From Candidatus Desulfolinea nitratireducens (GTDB taxonomy: Bacteria > Chloroflexota > Anaerolineae > Anaerolineales > Villigracilaceae), in contig JACNJN010000145.1 of assembly GCA_014382535.1 (NCBI GenBank), positions 1 through 39,700 on the forward strand: a DNA stretch of 39,700 bases, given 5' to 3'. Positions 8,646-17,077 of this stretch are shown here, in pieces. Position 1 is the stretch's first letter. The number at the start of each line of letters is the position of its first letter. The notes beneath the pieces were generated by a model, which had not been told where the DNA came from, did no database searches, and saw only the letters and a program-made list of their open reading frames with translations. A program made the translations under genes and the position numbers.

Positions 8646-9911
8646 ATGCAGACAACATTATCGACACTTCAAATAGAAATTCGTAAAAACTTAAAGCACA
8701 ATCTTATCGTGAATCTGCTGGATGGCGGCTTCTTTGGCTTTGGCATTGGCTTTGCCTCCTTCATTACCATCATCCCTCTATTTGTCAGCCAGATGACCGA
8801 TTCCGCCATCCTGATTGGGTTGATTCCCGCGATCCACAGCGTCGGCTGGCAATTGCCCCAATTGCTGGCAGCAAGTTGGGTCTCCAGAATGAAGCGCTAT
8901 AAACCGGCCGTTCTGATGATGACCATCCATGAGCGGATCCCATTTTTCGGATTGGCAGCTGTCTCATGGTTCTTCCTCGGAAAAAATAACTCGCTGGCCC
9001 TAACCCTGACCTTCATCCTGCTGATCTGGCAAGGATTAGGTGGTGGGCTGGCTGCTAATCCCTGGCAGAGTATGATGGCCAAAATAATTCCAGCCAGACA
9101 CCAAGGTTCGTTTTTCGGGGGGCAGGCTGCTCTGGCGAACCTTGCAGCCAGTATTTCAGCCATCCTGGCAGGAATTGTCTTGAGCAAACTGAAATCCCCC
9201 CAAGATTTCACCTGGCTTTTTCTCCTGGGAGGTATCTCGCTGATCATCTCTCTGGGAATAATCGCACTAACGCGTGAGCCAGAGGATACGCAAAAGGTCA
9301 ATCATCAGAAGAAAGACCCTTTCTGGCTCGGCACACGCACCATCTGGCGCCGGGATGTGAACTTCCGCGGTTTCATGTTCAGCCGTGTGCTGATGCAATT
9401 CGCTACCATGGGATATGCCTTCTATATCGTCTACTGCACTCGCTATCTGGATATGGATGTATTCACCGCAGGCGTACTGACCAGTGTGTTAATGATCAGT
9501 CAGATCGTAGCCAATCCGGTGATGGGTTGGTTTGGCGACCGCCTGGGACATCACACCATGCTCAAGATTGGAATAATTGCATCCGTGATTAGTGGGGTGC
9601 TGGCATGGTGGGCTACATCTCTGATATGGTTCTATCCCGTCATGATCCTGGCCGGTATTTCCATTGTGGCAGTCTGGACGACCAGCCTGACTATGAGTGT
9701 GCAATTCGGAACCGAAGCCCACCGTCCGACTTATATTGGTATGGCCAACACAATGCTCGCTCCAGCAACTTTGCTGGCGCCCATATTCGGTGGCTGGCTG
9801 GCTGATGCCGTCTCGTACCAGACCACATTCCTGGCTTCGGCTGGATTTGGAATAATTACGCTAATTGCCTTGCAGATCTTTGTCAAAAATCCTCTGGTGA
9901 TCGAAAAATAA
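8646..9911 (+). CDS. MFS transporter
   Basis: About 12 hydrophobic segments; MFS-like loop GWFGDRLGHHTMLKIG; C-terminal second half APIFGGWLADAVSYQTTFLASAGFG. Confidence 0.85.
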   Translation: MQTTLSTLQIEIRKNLKHNLIVNLLDGGFFGFGIGFASFITIIPLFVSQMTDSAILIGLIPAIHSVGWQLPQLLAASWVSRMKRYKPAVLMMTIHERIPFFGLAAVSWFFLGKNNSLALTLTFILLIWQGLGGGLAANPWQSMMAKIIPARHQGSFFGGQAALANLAASISAILAGIVLSKLKSPQDFTWLFLLGGISLIISLGIIALTREPEDTQKVNHQKKDPFWLGTRTIWRRDVNFRGFMFSRVLMQFATMGYAFYIVYCTRYLDMDVFTAGVLTSVLMISQIVANPVMGWFGDRLGHHTMLKIGIIASVISGVLAWWATSLIWFYPVMILAGISIVAVWTTSLTMSVQFGTEAHRPTYIGMANTMLAPATLLAPIFGGWLADAVSYQTTFLASAGFGIITLIALQIFVKNPLVIEK

Positions 9912-9917
9912 AGAGGG

Positions 9918-10281
9918 GTGATCCCTCCTTTAAAAGAAGAAGCAACACAGGCCATTGGTTCTCTGAAAGAAGCACTTCTCACACAGCCAACCACCTTCGA
10001 GAATTTCACCTTGAAAGGTGACCCTCAGCGGATCGAATTGCCACCTGGGCCGTTGGCTGTCACTTTTTGCCAAACGCCAATAGTTTATCAGAACGGAGTA
10101 AAATCCGGTTTCCAAGTCACTATTCATATGACTATATAAAAGAGCATCTGGGAACTCCGTTGGATTATGAAACCAGCCTGCATATCTTCAAGCGTGATGG
10201 GGAGTTACTAAATTAGCAAATGGTGAGAAAACTGTTGATGAGCAATTTGAGTATGTCAGTAAATATTATGGTTTTTCTTAG
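9918..10281 (+). pseudogene. Frameshifted conserved-looking ORF
   Basis: Coding-like peptide continues through two frame changes: MIPPLKEEATQ...VKSGFQVT / HYSYDYIKEHLGTPLDYETSLHIFKRDGE / VTKLANGEKTVDEQFEYVSKYYGFS*. Confidence 0.45.
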
Positions 10282-10371
10282 CCTATACTGTATGTAGATT
10301 ATTAAAAGGGAGGGGGATGTGCAACCCTTTGCGGATTGGAAAATTCAGACATTTTTTTGCGAGATAGGTTA

Positions 10372-10399
10372 TTGACAAAGTTTATAATTATTGTATAAT
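10372..10399 (+). promoter_or_regulatory. Sigma70-type promoter of the ROK-UroD operon
   Basis: Consensus TTGACA (10372-10377), 16-nt spacer, consensus TATAAT (10394-10399). Confidence 0.75.
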
Positions 10400-10433
10400 T
10401 TAATTAGTTGGTTGCTCCAACATACTAACCCTT

Positions 10434-11678
10434 ATGTCATCAAAAAATTCAGCTGATCAAGCCCTGATTCGTGAACTAAATCTTTCACTAGTGCTTCAAC
10501 AGATCCATAATGATGCACCTGTTTCGCGTGCACAGATCGCACAAATTACTGGTTTGAATAAATCTACAGTCTCAAGTTTGGTGGAATCTCTCATAGATCG
10601 GAACCTGATCCACGAAACAGGAATAAAAACTGTAGGAACGGGACGTCCAGCTACTTTATTGGAAATCAACCCCAGGGCTGGTGGGATCATTGGTGTTGAA
10701 TTGGGGATAGATTTTGTTGCTGTCGCATTGACTGACTTCGCAGGAAATATTTTGTGGAAACAAAGAGAGAATGCCAATCCAACAGATGCCCAGGAAAAGA
10801 CACTTGCTCAGACATTGGAATTAATTAACAGGGCTGTTGTTGTTTGCAAAAAGCAGGATCTTTTCCTTTTTGGTCTTGGGGTTGCGACACCCGGAACTGT
10901 GGATCTGAACGAAGGAATTCTTGTCTTTGCCCCAAACCTGCAATGGAGAAATGTACCTCTGAAGGAAATTATTTCCAGTCATACTGGTATTCAGGCTTAT
11001 ATTGAAAACGATGCTAACGCTGCAGCGGTTGCAGAGCATTTATTTGGTGCAGCCCGGCAAAGTCAAAATTTTATCTTTGTTTTCGCTGGTGTGGGCATCG
11101 GCGGCGGGCTCTTTCTCAACGGAGAATTACACCGGGGAAATAATGGCTATGCCGGGGAGCTTGGTCATTCCCCGATTATGATTGAACCATTCCTCTCATC
11201 TTGTCATTGCGGGAATCAAGGCTGTTGGGAAACATATGCCAATCAGTATTCCATCATAAAGCGAGTTCAGGCTCGCCTGGAAGTTAATCGAAATAGTATT
11301 ATTCCTGGCCTATTGAAAGAAGAAAATATCCCATTATCCATATCCATTATTAAACAGGCGGCTGACGATGGTGATCCTGTGGCTATCGAAGCTCTCTCTG
11401 AAACTGGTGTTGCCATTGGTCTTGGTATTGCAAACTTAATTAATATTTTCAACCCAGAAAAAATTATTTTTGGAGGGCCTCTTAGCATCGTTGGGGAATA
11501 TCTTTTGCCTTCGATCAAGGACACTGCCTTAAAACATTCACTTCCTGAAATAAACCCAAACGTTGAGATTCTTCTCTCCGGTTTTGCAAAAAATGCGAGC
11601 TTGATTGGCGCAGTAAGTATCGTTGTGGATGACATTCTTCAAAGCCCTACAATTATTGATCGGCCAGTACAACAATGA
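10434..11678 (+). CDS. ROK family transcriptional regulator (NagC/XylR type)
   Basis: N-terminal HTH (APVSRAQIAQITGLNKSTVSSLVESLIDRNLI), ROK domain with GVGIGGGLFLNGELHRGNNGYAGELGH and zinc motif CHCGNQGCWETYA. Confidence 0.92.
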   Translation: MSSKNSADQALIRELNLSLVLQQIHNDAPVSRAQIAQITGLNKSTVSSLVESLIDRNLIHETGIKTVGTGRPATLLEINPRAGGIIGVELGIDFVAVALTDFAGNILWKQRENANPTDAQEKTLAQTLELINRAVVVCKKQDLFLFGLGVATPGTVDLNEGILVFAPNLQWRNVPLKEIISSHTGIQAYIENDANAAAVAEHLFGAARQSQNFIFVFAGVGIGGGLFLNGELHRGNNGYAGELGHSPIMIEPFLSSCHCGNQGCWETYANQYSIIKRVQARLEVNRNSIIPGLLKEENIPLSISIIKQAADDGDPVAIEALSETGVAIGLGIANLINIFNPEKIIFGGPLSIVGEYLLPSIKDTALKHSLPEINPNVEILLSGFAKNASLIGAVSIVVDDILQSPTIIDRPVQQ

Positions 11679-12715
11679 ATTCTATTGAAAGAACCCTGCT
11701 TACCCTTGAAGGGAAATTACCAGATCGTGTCCCCGTTGATCTGCATAATTTTCTGGTAACAGCCCGTTTAATGAATGTTGGGTCTTATGCTGATTATTTT
11801 CGCGATGGTGAGGCAATGGCTGAAGGTCAGATCATGGCATGGAAGCGTTTTGGCCATGATGTACTGATCATTGAAAATGGAACCGCTGCGCTGGCTGGAG
11901 CATTAGGGGTTGAGGTGCGTTTTCAATCTGACTCTGCCCCGGTTGCAACGACACCGGTTTTAAAAAGTCTTGATGAAGTTGATAAATTAAAATTGCCCGA
12001 CCCTTATAAAGATCCGATTTTGAGCGAATTACTAAAGGCAACCCGAATTGTTGTCGATCAAATTGGAGATCAGGCTTTTGTTATTGGCAGGGCGGATCAG
12101 GGACCATTCAGCCTGGCCTGTGAACTGCGCGGAATGGGCGATTTTTTGCTTGACCTTGCTAAGAACAAGCAGCCCGAAAAAATTGAGCAGCTATTGGATT
12201 TCTGTCGGCAGGTTTGCCACCGTTTTGCTGTTGCCCAAATTGAACAAGGTGCACACGCAACATCAATCGGAGACTCATCTTCTGGGCCGGATGTGATTTC
12301 TCCAACATATTATCGAAAATTTGCTTATCCATATGTCAAACGCCTGTTGGATGATCTGAAATCACAAAATATTCTCCTCGCATACCATATTTGTGGAAAC
12401 TCAACATCCATTATTGACGATATGGTTAGCACAGGCGCAGCAATTCTTGAAATTGATCAAAAAGCGGATATGACCAAAGCAAAATTTGCTGCAAATGGGC
12501 GAACGACCTTGTTAGGCCCCATTGATCCAAGTGGCATTATGGCGCACGCAACTCCTGACGCAGTTGCAGAAAAGTGTCGCGAAGCACTCGATATTCTCGC
12601 CCCTGGCGGCGGATTTATTTTAGGCCCCGGATGCGCTTTACCCGCTTTTACTCCTGATGACAATATTTTTGCAATGATTGAAACTGCTAAGGAATATGGA
12701 CATTATACAATTTAA
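11675..12715 (+). CDS. Uroporphyrinogen decarboxylase-family protein, probable methyltransferase (MtaA/CmuA-like), not HemE
   Basis: UroD-fold sequence with zinc-type motif H-x-C-x79-C (YHICGNS ... GPGCALP). Start overlaps the ROK stop by 4 nt. Confidence 0.8.
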   Translation: MNSIERTLLTLEGKLPDRVPVDLHNFLVTARLMNVGSYADYFRDGEAMAEGQIMAWKRFGHDVLIIENGTAALAGALGVEVRFQSDSAPVATTPVLKSLDEVDKLKLPDPYKDPILSELLKATRIVVDQIGDQAFVIGRADQGPFSLACELRGMGDFLLDLAKNKQPEKIEQLLDFCRQVCHRFAVAQIEQGAHATSIGDSSSGPDVISPTYYRKFAYPYVKRLLDDLKSQNILLAYHICGNSTSIIDDMVSTGAAILEIDQKADMTKAKFAANGRTTLLGPIDPSGIMAHATPDAVAEKCREALDILAPGGGFILGPGCALPAFTPDDNIFAMIETAKEYGHYTI

Positions 12716-12767
12716 GAGTAGATACTGATGGTCAATTTAAGATGTTGCAAAACCTGGATATTGTATA

Positions 12768-12796
12768 TTGACAATCACATTTGTAATTGCTAGAAT
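12768..12796 (+). promoter_or_regulatory. Sigma70-type promoter of the GntR-LacI gene
   Basis: TTGACA (12768-12773), 17-nt spacer, TAGAAT (12791-12796). Confidence 0.7.
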
Positions 12797-12811
12797 GTAC
12801 ATAAATGTACA
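12796..12811. promoter_or_regulatory. Candidate AraR-like operator
   Basis: Perfect dyad TGTACAT-AA-ATGTACA starting at the last base of the -10, 58 nt upstream of the GntR-LacI regulator. Confidence 0.65.
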
Positions 12812-12868
12812 CTGATAAAACATTTAGATAATTTTCACAATTACATTTCGATAAGATTTGAATCACTT

Positions 12869-14032
12869 ATGAGCATTCAACCGCTTTCTGATTATGATTT
12901 ACTCCCAATCTACATTCGTGTGGCGGATGATCTGCGGTCAAAATTAGGAACGCCAGGATTTGAAATCGGTTCATATTTACCTGGTGAGCATGAAATAGCC
13001 ACTCAATATAATCTCAGTCGGGGAACTATCCGACGTGCGCTTGGTATTTTAGAAACTGAAGAATTGCTGAGCAGGCAGCCTGGACGAGGCACCCTTATTC
13101 TTCCGCCTTCAGCGCGGGAGCAAGGTACAAGACCCAGGATTGCTATTGTGTGGACAATGGTGCGGTGGATGGGAATGGAAATGTTTAGCGCACTTGAGGA
13201 TCATCTCTCCTCGGCAAATTGTGACATCCTTTTCAGCTCATCCAAGCACGACCATCAACAGGAACTTGAGATTCTCACAAGCCTGCTTGATTCTGATGTT
13301 GATGCAATTGTGTTGTATAGTACCGGGCATCCCGATATCCATCCAATAATTCAACAACTTCAAAATCAAGGAAAACCCGTTATCCTTCTCGACCGATTTG
13401 TTCAAGATCAGGCTGAAACGCTTAGTTGGGTAACCTCTGACAACGAGCAGGGCTCATATGAGATTACGTGGCATTTAATTGAATTGGGACATAAGCGCAT
13501 TGGCATGAGTATTCTTACGCCAGAGCATCAACATGAGCGAATTAGTACGATAATTGAACGTGAGAACGGGTATATAAAAGCAATTAATGAAGCTGGACTT
13601 AAAAGCTTAATTATGAAAGAACGTGGAATTGTTGGTGCGTCCAGCGCAGCATATAGTCAGGGACTGATGGAATTCCTTATCACGCATCAACCTACGGCTC
13701 TTTTCTTTCATAATGATGTGTCCGCATATCGTATGCACGAGGTACTCATTCAAAATGGAATTCGAGTGCCAGAAGATATCTCAATTGCCGGTTTTGACGG
13801 GTTAGACCTTTTTGACGATTTATTACCCTTCGATTTTACAACTGTAAAACAGGATTTCGCCAGTCTGGGACTGGAGGCTGGTAAACTAGTATTATCACTT
13901 ATACAGAACCCTAATCGCCAGTCAAGACAAATCAGACTGCCGGTTAAGCTCCGTGTGGGAAGTACAACGGCTCCTCCGCGGAAGGATGCAGACTCTCGCA
14001 AACTACTGCCTCGATTGCTGGAGGCAGACTAA
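12869..14032 (+). CDS. GntR-LacI hybrid transcriptional regulator (AraR-like architecture)
   Basis: GntR wHTH (YLPGEHEIATQYNLSRGTIRRALGILETEELLSRQPGRGT) joined to a LacI-type effector domain (RIAIVWTM..., DNEQGSYEITWHLIELGHKRIGM, PEDISIAGFDG, TTVKQDFASLG). Confidence 0.9.
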   Translation: MSIQPLSDYDLLPIYIRVADDLRSKLGTPGFEIGSYLPGEHEIATQYNLSRGTIRRALGILETEELLSRQPGRGTLILPPSAREQGTRPRIAIVWTMVRWMGMEMFSALEDHLSSANCDILFSSSKHDHQQELEILTSLLDSDVDAIVLYSTGHPDIHPIIQQLQNQGKPVILLDRFVQDQAETLSWVTSDNEQGSYEITWHLIELGHKRIGMSILTPEHQHERISTIIERENGYIKAINEAGLKSLIMKERGIVGASSAAYSQGLMEFLITHQPTALFFHNDVSAYRMHEVLIQNGIRVPEDISIAGFDGLDLFDDLLPFDFTTVKQDFASLGLEAGKLVLSLIQNPNRQSRQIRLPVKLRVGSTTAPPRKDADSRKLLPRLLEAD

Positions 14033-14149
14033 TTTATGTACTCATATTTTAAAGGAGGTGAGGCGTATTGATTGGAATATAAAAAAAGTTCATTTCCAAT
14101 AGTTGAAAGAAGAACGTCAAATAACGAACCATAAATGGAGAATTGAAAC

Positions 14150-15967
14150 ATGAAACGTAATTTGTTTTTCCTATTTGTAATACTGATGCTTGTGGTAGCC
14201 GCTTGTGGTACCCCAGAAGCAGCACCCGCAGAAGAAGTTGCACCTGCTGAAGAAGCAGCACCCGCAGAAGAAGCTGCACCTGCTGAAGAAGAGACCATGG
14301 AATTGATGGAAGTAGCCCGCGAAGATACACTTATCGTTGGGTGGAGCGTTTCCTCTCCCATCGGTGTAACCAACCCGTGGGCAGTTCCCGGCTATACCCA
14401 CCAGGAAGGCAATGGCTTTATGTGGGAAGGCTTGTCCTACTTCCGCATCTTCGCTGACGTAGAGGCACCCTGGTTGGCCGAAAGCATGGTCTATAACGAT
14501 GACTTCACCGAGTTGACCATTAGCGTAAATCCGGCAGCAAAATGGAGTGATGGCGTTGCCGTTACCTCTGCTGACGTAGCTTTCACGCTCGAAGGTCAAT
14601 TGGCAGACGAAACCTTGCCTTACCACGCCGCCTTTGTACAATTTGTAGAATCGATTGAGGTAGTGGATGATCTGACAACGGTTGTCACCTTTAACCAGCC
14701 AGCACCTCGTTTTAAATTTGAAGTGTTGACCCTGAAATTCGACACCGGTATTCCGATTGTTCCTGCGCATGTACTTGAACCCCTGGATAACTACAGTGAA
14801 TATCCTGGTGGCCTGGATATGCCTCACTCTGGTCCTTACACCAATGTTGTCTGGGACCAAACCCAAAAGATTTTTGACCTGCGTGAAGATTGGTGGGCAG
14901 TTGAAGCCGGCCTGATCGAAATGCCAGATGTCAAACGCATCGTCATGGTGAACCTCGGCGGTCAGGTTGGGGCAAATATGGAAGCAGTTGCCCAACGCAT
15001 CGTCAATAACGATATGGACACAGCACTTGACTTCCGCCAGAGCCTGATTGCAAGCACCATTGAGCAAAATCCAATGGTAACTTCGCATACAGGTGACCAG
15101 CCTCCTTATGGATACCTGGACTGGTGGCCGAACTCACTGTGGGTCAACACGCTGGTGTCACCCTATGATGAAGCAAACGTGCGCCGCGCTATGAGCCTGG
15201 CCATTGATCGCGACAAGATTGATGAGATTGTCTATGATGGTGCACAAGTCACGACCATCTTCCCATTCCCGCTTTACCCCGGTTTGGAGAGCTTTGTTGC
15301 CCGTGATGATGTTCAAGCTTTAATCGCGGAATACGAGCCACGCAAATTTGACGTCGATGAAAGCGCCAGCCTCATGGAAGCAGCCGGATTCGCATTGAAC
15401 GGTGATGGCCTCTGGGAACGCGATGGCGAGACAGTCAATGCCACCATCCACGGTTTCGGCGGAATTCACGGTGACATCGTTCCTGTATTGGAGCAGATGC
15501 TGCTGGACGCAGGTTTCGATGCCTCGATCAACTTTGGCGATGATGCCTATCAGCAAATGGCTGACGGTGCTGCTGGAATGTATATGTTCGGTCACGGTGC
15601 TAGCTTGGCCGATCCGTATGAAGCACTCAACCTGTTCCACGGCAAATACAGCGATTCAATCGGCACCTCTGCCGGTAACAACCGCTTCTCCCGCTACAGC
15701 AATCCAGAGTTTGATGCTATCCTGGATGAAATCGCTCCGCTAGATGCCAATGATCCGGCGTTCCAAGAAGGAGCTGCAAAAGCATTGGGAATCTACTGGG
15801 CTGAGCAAATTGATATTCCGATCATCCAGTGGTTGCACCGTATTGCTTATAACCAAACATACTGGACCAACTGGCCCACGGCTGCTAATGTAGGCCCTGG
15901 TGTCAACGGTGCCTTCTGGGCGCACACAGGTATGCTCGTTGTGACCGGTTTGGAAAAAGCCGAATAA
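14150..15967 (+). CDS. ABC transporter substrate-binding lipoprotein, family 5 (peptide/oligosaccharide type)
   Basis: Lipobox VVAACG; family-5 features AAKWSDGVAVTSADVAFTLE and ANVRRAMSLAIDRDKI; followed by Dpp-type permeases and ATPases. Confidence 0.92.
   Translation: MKRNLFFLFVILMLVVAACGTPEAAPAEEVAPAEEAAPAEEAAPAEEETMELMEVAREDTLIVGWSVSSPIGVTNPWAVPGYTHQEGNGFMWEGLSYFRIFADVEAPWLAESMVYNDDFTELTISVNPAAKWSDGVAVTSADVAFTLEGQLADETLPYHAAFVQFVESIEVVDDLTTVVTFNQPAPRFKFEVLTLKFDTGIPIVPAHVLEPLDNYSEYPGGLDMPHSGPYTNVVWDQTQKIFDLREDWWAVEAGLIEMPDVKRIVMVNLGGQVGANMEAVAQRIVNNDMDTALDFRQSLIASTIEQNPMVTSHTGDQPPYGYLDWWPNSLWVNTLVSPYDEANVRRAMSLAIDRDKIDEIVYDGAQVTTIFPFPLYPGLESFVARDDVQALIAEYEPRKFDVDESASLMEAAGFALNGDGLWERDGETVNATIHGFGGIHGDIVPVLEQMLLDAGFDASINFGDDAYQQMADGAAGMYMFGHGASLADPYEALNLFHGKYSDSIGTSAGNNRFSRYSNPEFDAILDEIAPLDANDPAFQEGAAKALGIYWAEQIDIPIIQWLHRIAYNQTYWTNWPTAANVGPGVNGAFWAHTGMLVVTGLEKAE
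14219..14290 (+). repeat. In-frame 36-bp tandem repeat (2 copies) encoding a PAEE-rich linker
   Basis: gcagcacccgcagaagaagttgcacctgctgaagaa repeated with one difference (gtt/gct); encodes AAPAEEVAPAEEAAPAEEAAPAEE after the lipid-modified Cys. Confidence 0.85.
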
Positions 15968-15986
15968 TTAGTACCTAGTTTAGACC

Positions 15987-16032
15987 GAGAGACCAATTGT
16001 CCCAGCGAATGCTGCGTGGCAATTGGTCTCTC
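15987..16032 (+). promoter_or_regulatory. Intercistronic RNA hairpin
   Basis: Perfect 13-bp arms GAGAGACCAATTG (15987-15999) / CAATTGGTCTCTC (16020-16032), 20-nt loop, no T tract; between SBP and permease. Confidence 0.75.
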
Positions 16033-16063
16033 AATTAGTCAAGTTTTCAAAGGAGTAATCCTT

Positions 16064-17065
16064 ATGAGTTATAAAAACATATTGCGACGCCTTGTTTTTC
16101 TTGTGATGGTTATTTGGGTGGCAGCTACTATTGTTTTTTTTATTCCCCGAATATCTTCACGTAACCCTGTCCGCGAACGCTTTGCTGCTTTGGCCCGCAC
16201 AGGCGGGTTTTCACCGGGCGATCTGGAAACAATCATTGCTTCTTATAATACAAAATTTGGACTCGACAAACCTTTAATGGAACAGTACACCGATTACTTG
16301 GGCAGCCTGGCTCGTTTTGATCTGGGCATTTCGATGAATCAGTTCCCAAAGACTACCAGCGAGTTGATTATGGAAGCGCTGCCCTGGACCATTGGATTGC
16401 TCTTCGTTACCACCATTCTGTCATTCATCATTGGTAATCTGCTCGGTGCGATGGCTGCCTGGCCGAAGACTCCCGATTGGTTGCGGAATATAGCGACTTC
16501 TTTTGTATTGTTGCAGGGGGTGCCACCCGTTTTGATGGGACTCTTGTTAATATTCTTTATTGGCTTTCGCGCTAATCTTCTCCCGATCAGTGGTGCCCAC
16601 AGTATTGGGGTTGTGCCAGAATTCACATTGAAGTTCTTGCTGGATGTAGGTAAGCACCAAATTTTGCCAGCATTGGCCTTGATTTTTGGCAGCGTAGGTG
16701 GATGGGTCTTGAGTATGCGTGGCATGGGTGTCACCATTCAGGGTGAGGATTACGTCCTCTTTGCTGAACATAAAGGTTTGGGGAATTCGGCTATATTTAA
16801 GAATTATTTTCTGCGTAACGCGATGCTCCCCCAGGTGACCGGTTTTGCGCTGGCATTAGGTAATTTGGTTGTCTCAGCCATTGTTGTCGAGGAAATATTT
16901 GGTTTACCTGGCTTGGGTACCTTGTTGAGTAAATCTATCAGAGTGAATGACTTCCTGGTAATTTATGGCATTGTATTATTCATTACCATCGCAATTGCCA
17001 CATTGATGGTACTGGTTGAGCTACTTTATCCGCTGCTGGATCCGCGAATTAGCCTCGAAAATTAG
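16064..17065 (+). CDS. ABC transporter permease (DppB/OppB type)
   Basis: Permease motif FAEHKGLGNSAIFKNYFLRNAMLPQVTGFALALGNLVVSAIVVEEIFGLPGLG; SD AAAGGAG before ATG 16064. The listed ORF start at 16016 lies inside the hairpin. Confidence 0.92.
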   Translation: MSYKNILRRLVFLVMVIWVAATIVFFIPRISSRNPVRERFAALARTGGFSPGDLETIIASYNTKFGLDKPLMEQYTDYLGSLARFDLGISMNQFPKTTSELIMEALPWTIGLLFVTTILSFIIGNLLGAMAAWPKTPDWLRNIATSFVLLQGVPPVLMGLLLIFFIGFRANLLPISGAHSIGVVPEFTLKFLLDVGKHQILPALALIFGSVGGWVLSMRGMGVTIQGEDYVLFAEHKGLGNSAIFKNYFLRNAMLPQVTGFALALGNLVVSAIVVEEIFGLPGLGTLLSKSIRVNDFLVIYGIVLFITIAIATLMVLVELLYPLLDPRISLEN

Positions 17066-17077
17066 GAGAATTCCCCT

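Noticed and set aside
11675-12715. HemE (heme biosynthesis) assignment
   Set aside because: The HxC...C zinc motif and linkage to a ROK regulator fit methyltransferase-type UroD proteins better.
14171-15088. 305-aa ORF on the minus strand
   Set aside because: Lies entirely antisense to the confident SBP gene; composition looks like reverse-strand read-through of a coding region and has no recognisable motif.
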